Part shown: piece after piece, positions 6,005 through 8,087 of the stretch
How positions within the stretch are numbered: position 1 is the stretch's first letter
Layout: every line of letters begins with the position of its first letter
Source of the DNA: Metamycoplasmataceae bacterium
GTDB lineage: Bacteria > Bacillota_I > Bacilli_A > Mycoplasmatales > Metamycoplasmataceae
Direction: 5' to 3'
NCBI GenBank assembly: GCA_029942215.1
Contig: JAOZTM010000016.1
Location: forward strand, 1 to 8,087
Length of the DNA stretch: 8,087 bases
Position numbers and translations under genes: made by a program
Notes under the pieces: model-generated
What the model was told of the DNA's origin: nothing
Database searches by the model: none
The model's input: the letters and a program-made list of their open reading frames with translations, nothing else

Positions 6005-8087
6005 TTAAATCTTCCGATCAATTATTTATTCATTTTTTCTTTTGTGATTTAGTTGCAAGAACAAAATGTTCTTTTTTGCTATCTTGATAAAATTTCGGAA
6101 CTTCAGTTTCAAATTCTTTAATATATGTAGCATTAAACTTACTTTGTTTAAATGGAATTGCAATATTCGAAATCTTTGGAATAGCATTGAAAAGTTCTTG
6201 TGTATAAACATGAGAAGGGTTCTTAAATACTTCTTCTATTGTACCTTTTTCAACAATTCTTCCTAAATGCATAACCATGATTCTATCTGAAATATACTCT
6301 ACCATTGTTAAATCATGAGCAATAAATAAAATACCTATTTTCTTTTTAGTTGCTAAATCTTTAAGTAAGTTAACTATTTGTGCTTGAATAGAAATATCTA
6401 ATGAAGCAATTGGTTCATCAGCAATTATTACTTTAGGGTTAGTGATCAAAGCTCTAGCAATAGCTATTCTTTGACGTTGTCCACCTGAAAATTCATGAGG
6501 ATACCTATAAGCAAATTGTTTTAATAATCCAACAGATTCTAATGTTTCAAAAACTCTTGTTTTCATAATAGTTTGCTTTATTTTCTTTTTAACGAATAAT
6601 GGTTTTTTTAATCCCAATATTATTTTTTGATTATTAAAATCGTTGTTCATTAATTTAAGCTCGCCCTTTACAGAGTTATTATTCAAAATTTTATTACGAT
6701 ATAACAAAAATGTATTTTCAGTTTCAGTAATGTCTTTTACATCATTCTCTTTTTGTGTTCTTCTGATCTGTTTTATATATTTTGCGACACTTCTTTTTGA
6801 ATCCTTCATTAATTTTGTATCTAATTTTTTATAAGTTAAAAAGATTTCTCTTTTCTCATCATATTTATCTTTTATAACTTTTAACTCAGCTTCTTTATCT
6901 TTGATAAATATTTCTTCTTCTTTGTCAAATTCATCTTTAGCTTTTTTGTAAACTTTAGATGCCTTATCGTATTGTTTTTCAGTCATTGATGGTTTATCAG
7001 TATTCTTCAAAGCAATCATAAGTTCTTTGTTTTGATGCAATTCTATATTTACTTCTTCAATTTCTTCTTTGATTTTTGTCGTTGTATATTTTTTTCTTTT
7101 TGACTCAAGAATTAATAGTATATCTTCTTCAATATTTTCAGAAGATGTTTCTAATTCATTTCATTTAGAAAGATTGAAAACATATTGTTCCAGTTCTAAA
7201 AATTGTGATGAATGAATAGTTCTAATTAACTCACTATTTAAAATTTGGTTTCTTGATTTCTTGATTTGTTCCATAGAAGCTTGAATTTTAGTTTGAATTT
7301 CAGTTGAAATAGCCCTAATCTTCTTCACGCTTAAATCTTCGAGTATATTTTTTATTTGTTTTTTTAAATTTTTCAATAAAATTCTAATTAACTGTGTTTC
7401 CTCGTGCAATTCAGATTTTAATTCTTTGTGTTTTGCAATTAAAGCACTTCTTTCATTTAGAGTTGCTAGCTGTTTTTCAGAATATTTGCTTTTCATTTTC
7501 GCCTCTGCAAGAGTGGCTTCTGCAAGAATTAGGTCCTTTTCGTCTTGTGGTAAGTCATTAGCTTTTATTTTCTTACTTGCTTTTTTATATTCATTTTTTA
7601 ATAAATCAATATTTTCATATAGAAAGATAAATGCCATTCTAAACATTGAATATCTTTCATCTAAATATAAAACGTGTTTTTCGATCATATCTTCTGGACT
7701 TGTCGAAACATCTTCTTCCATCTTATTCATTTCCTTCTCTCACTTCATTAAATGGGCACCAACGATTTTATTAAACTCTACTATTTCTTTATAAGAAATT
7801 TCTGCAGCTCTTAGTTCGAATGTATTAATAAAATACTTTTTAACCATTCCTCAATTTTTGAAGAAAGCTTCATATTTAGGCTCAAGTACTTTATTTACAG
7901 TTAGTGGTTCTATTAAAGTTTGGTACACATTTCTTTGGTCATTCAAAGATGCATGAGGATCTTGAAAAATCATTTGAATATTTTTTCTCATGAATCTTTC
8001 TCTTTCTTTATCGTTTTTAATTAATAATGGAACTCCCATCATCTTAATTGACCCAAAATATTGATCATAAAGATTTATGATACTTCT
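5997..8087 (-). CDS. oppF: Oligopeptide ABC transporter ATP-binding protein OppF with a giant insertion, N-terminus outside window
   Basis: OppF and OppD are the two cytoplasmic ATPases of the oligopeptide importer. The window holds 696 codons; the start and the Walker A motif lie upstream of 8087. Counting from the first codon, the Q-loop is MIFQDPHASLN (Q at 42). The signature is YPHEFSGGQRQRIAIARAL (S of SGGQ at 534). Walker B is VIIADEP (D557, E558), the D-loop SLD follows, and the H-loop His is in FIAHDLT (591). NPSHVYTQELFNAIP matches the C-terminal oligopeptide-transporter extension. Q-loop and signature are about 492 residues apart, against about 58 in E. coli OppF (recalled sequence), so some 430 residues are inserted. 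The frame is continuous through five UGA codons; the standard code would split it into three. The last residues are WINNWSEDLSD, ending in TAA. It overlaps the next gene by 8 nt. OppB, C and D are probably upstream. Confidence 0.92.
6011..6015 (-). promoter_or_regulatory. Ribosome binding site for the GTG start of the membrane protein
   Basis: GGAAG lies 6 nt before the GTG at 6004. Together with the in-frame TAA directly before the GTG, it favours this non-ATG start over later in-frame Met codons, the first of which falls inside the first hydrophobic helix. Confidence 0.5.
6573..7871 (-). other. Charged coiled-coil-like insertion inside the OppF ATPase domain (approximate limits)
   Basis: About 430 residues separate the Q-loop part (QDPHASLN, LIEPLTVNK) from the point where the OppF family sequence resumes (RVFETLESVGLLKQF, then YPHEFSGG). 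The insert is rich in Lys, Glu, Ile and Leu, poor in Gly and Pro, and has runs such as KVYKKAKDEFDKEEEIF and EIQTKIQASMEQIKKS, which look like long amphipathic helices. I see no transmembrane segment and no known catalytic motif. It falls in the alpha-helical subdomain that normally contacts the coupling helices of the membrane subunits. From memory, OppF proteins of several mycoplasmas (for example M. genitalium) are similarly over-long, so this is probably a lineage trait and not a recent fusion. Edges are estimated by eye against E. coli OppF. Confidence 0.7.

Noticed and set aside
6026..6211. A 61-aa minus-strand frame near the 3' end of oppF
   Set aside because: It is out of frame with oppF, has no supporting motif, and lies wholly inside the conserved C-terminal part of that gene.
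7161..7730. A separate 189-aa coiled-coil protein between fragments of an ABC ATPase
   Set aside because: The frame runs without interruption from 8087 to 5997 when UGA is Trp, and the Q-loop and signature halves of a single ABC domain lie on either side. It is part of OppF.
1..8087. tRNA, rRNA, CRISPR repeats, insertion sequences or riboswitches
   Set aside because: Genes cover nearly the whole window, with only a 51-bp gap. I saw no cloverleaf-like sequence, regularly spaced repeats, inverted terminal repeats or transposase motifs.

Overview
The window comes from a wall-less mollicute, a Mycoplasma-type organism in the broad sense. The DNA is strongly AT-rich. Every gene is read on the minus strand and UGA encodes tryptophan. 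I count 21 in-frame UGA codons and no in-frame UGG in the nine genes. Several UGAs fall where the protein family requires Trp, for example the tandem UGA-UGA for the Trp-Trp pair of sigma-70 region 2. Read with the standard code, rpoD, dnaG, plsC, acpS, the membrane protein and oppF would all look broken. Read with code 4 each is one continuous frame. I cannot name the species from this window.

In transcription order (high to low coordinates) the window starts inside oppF (5997-8087), the ATPase of an oligopeptide ABC importer. It carries a very large charged, coiled-coil-like insertion inside its ATPase domain. The gene overlaps by 8 nt a small three-helix membrane protein of unknown function (5594-6004, GTG start). 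A hairpin with a T tract sits on the stop codon of that gene and probably ends this first unit.

A 51-bp gap (5543-5593) holds the terminator and a consensus -10 box. The box is so close to the next ATG that the following transcript is probably leaderless. Seven tightly packed genes follow: acpS (phosphopantetheinyl transfer to acyl carrier protein), plsC (phosphatidic acid synthesis), scpA and scpB (the kleisin and winged-helix partners of SMC condensin), rluB (23S rRNA pseudouridine synthase), dnaG (primase) and rpoD (main sigma factor, running off the window at position 1). Spacing ranges from an 8-nt overlap to a 10-nt gap, and most starts have an AAAGGAG-like ribosome binding site inside the preceding gene, so the run looks like one operon. 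It ends with the dnaG-rpoD pair of the classic macromolecular-synthesis operon, without rpsU in front, and joins lipid synthesis, chromosome segregation, ribosome modification, replication priming and transcription initiation.

This is mostly core genome. I see no mobile element, CRISPR array, tRNA, rRNA or phage gene, and no gene-free stretch longer than 51 bp. The points most worth a second look are the roughly 430-residue insertion in OppF, the probable leaderless acpS start, the recurrent 8-nt gene overlaps (explained by loss of UGA as a stop) and the unrecognised membrane protein. I do not see a wholly new multi-gene system.
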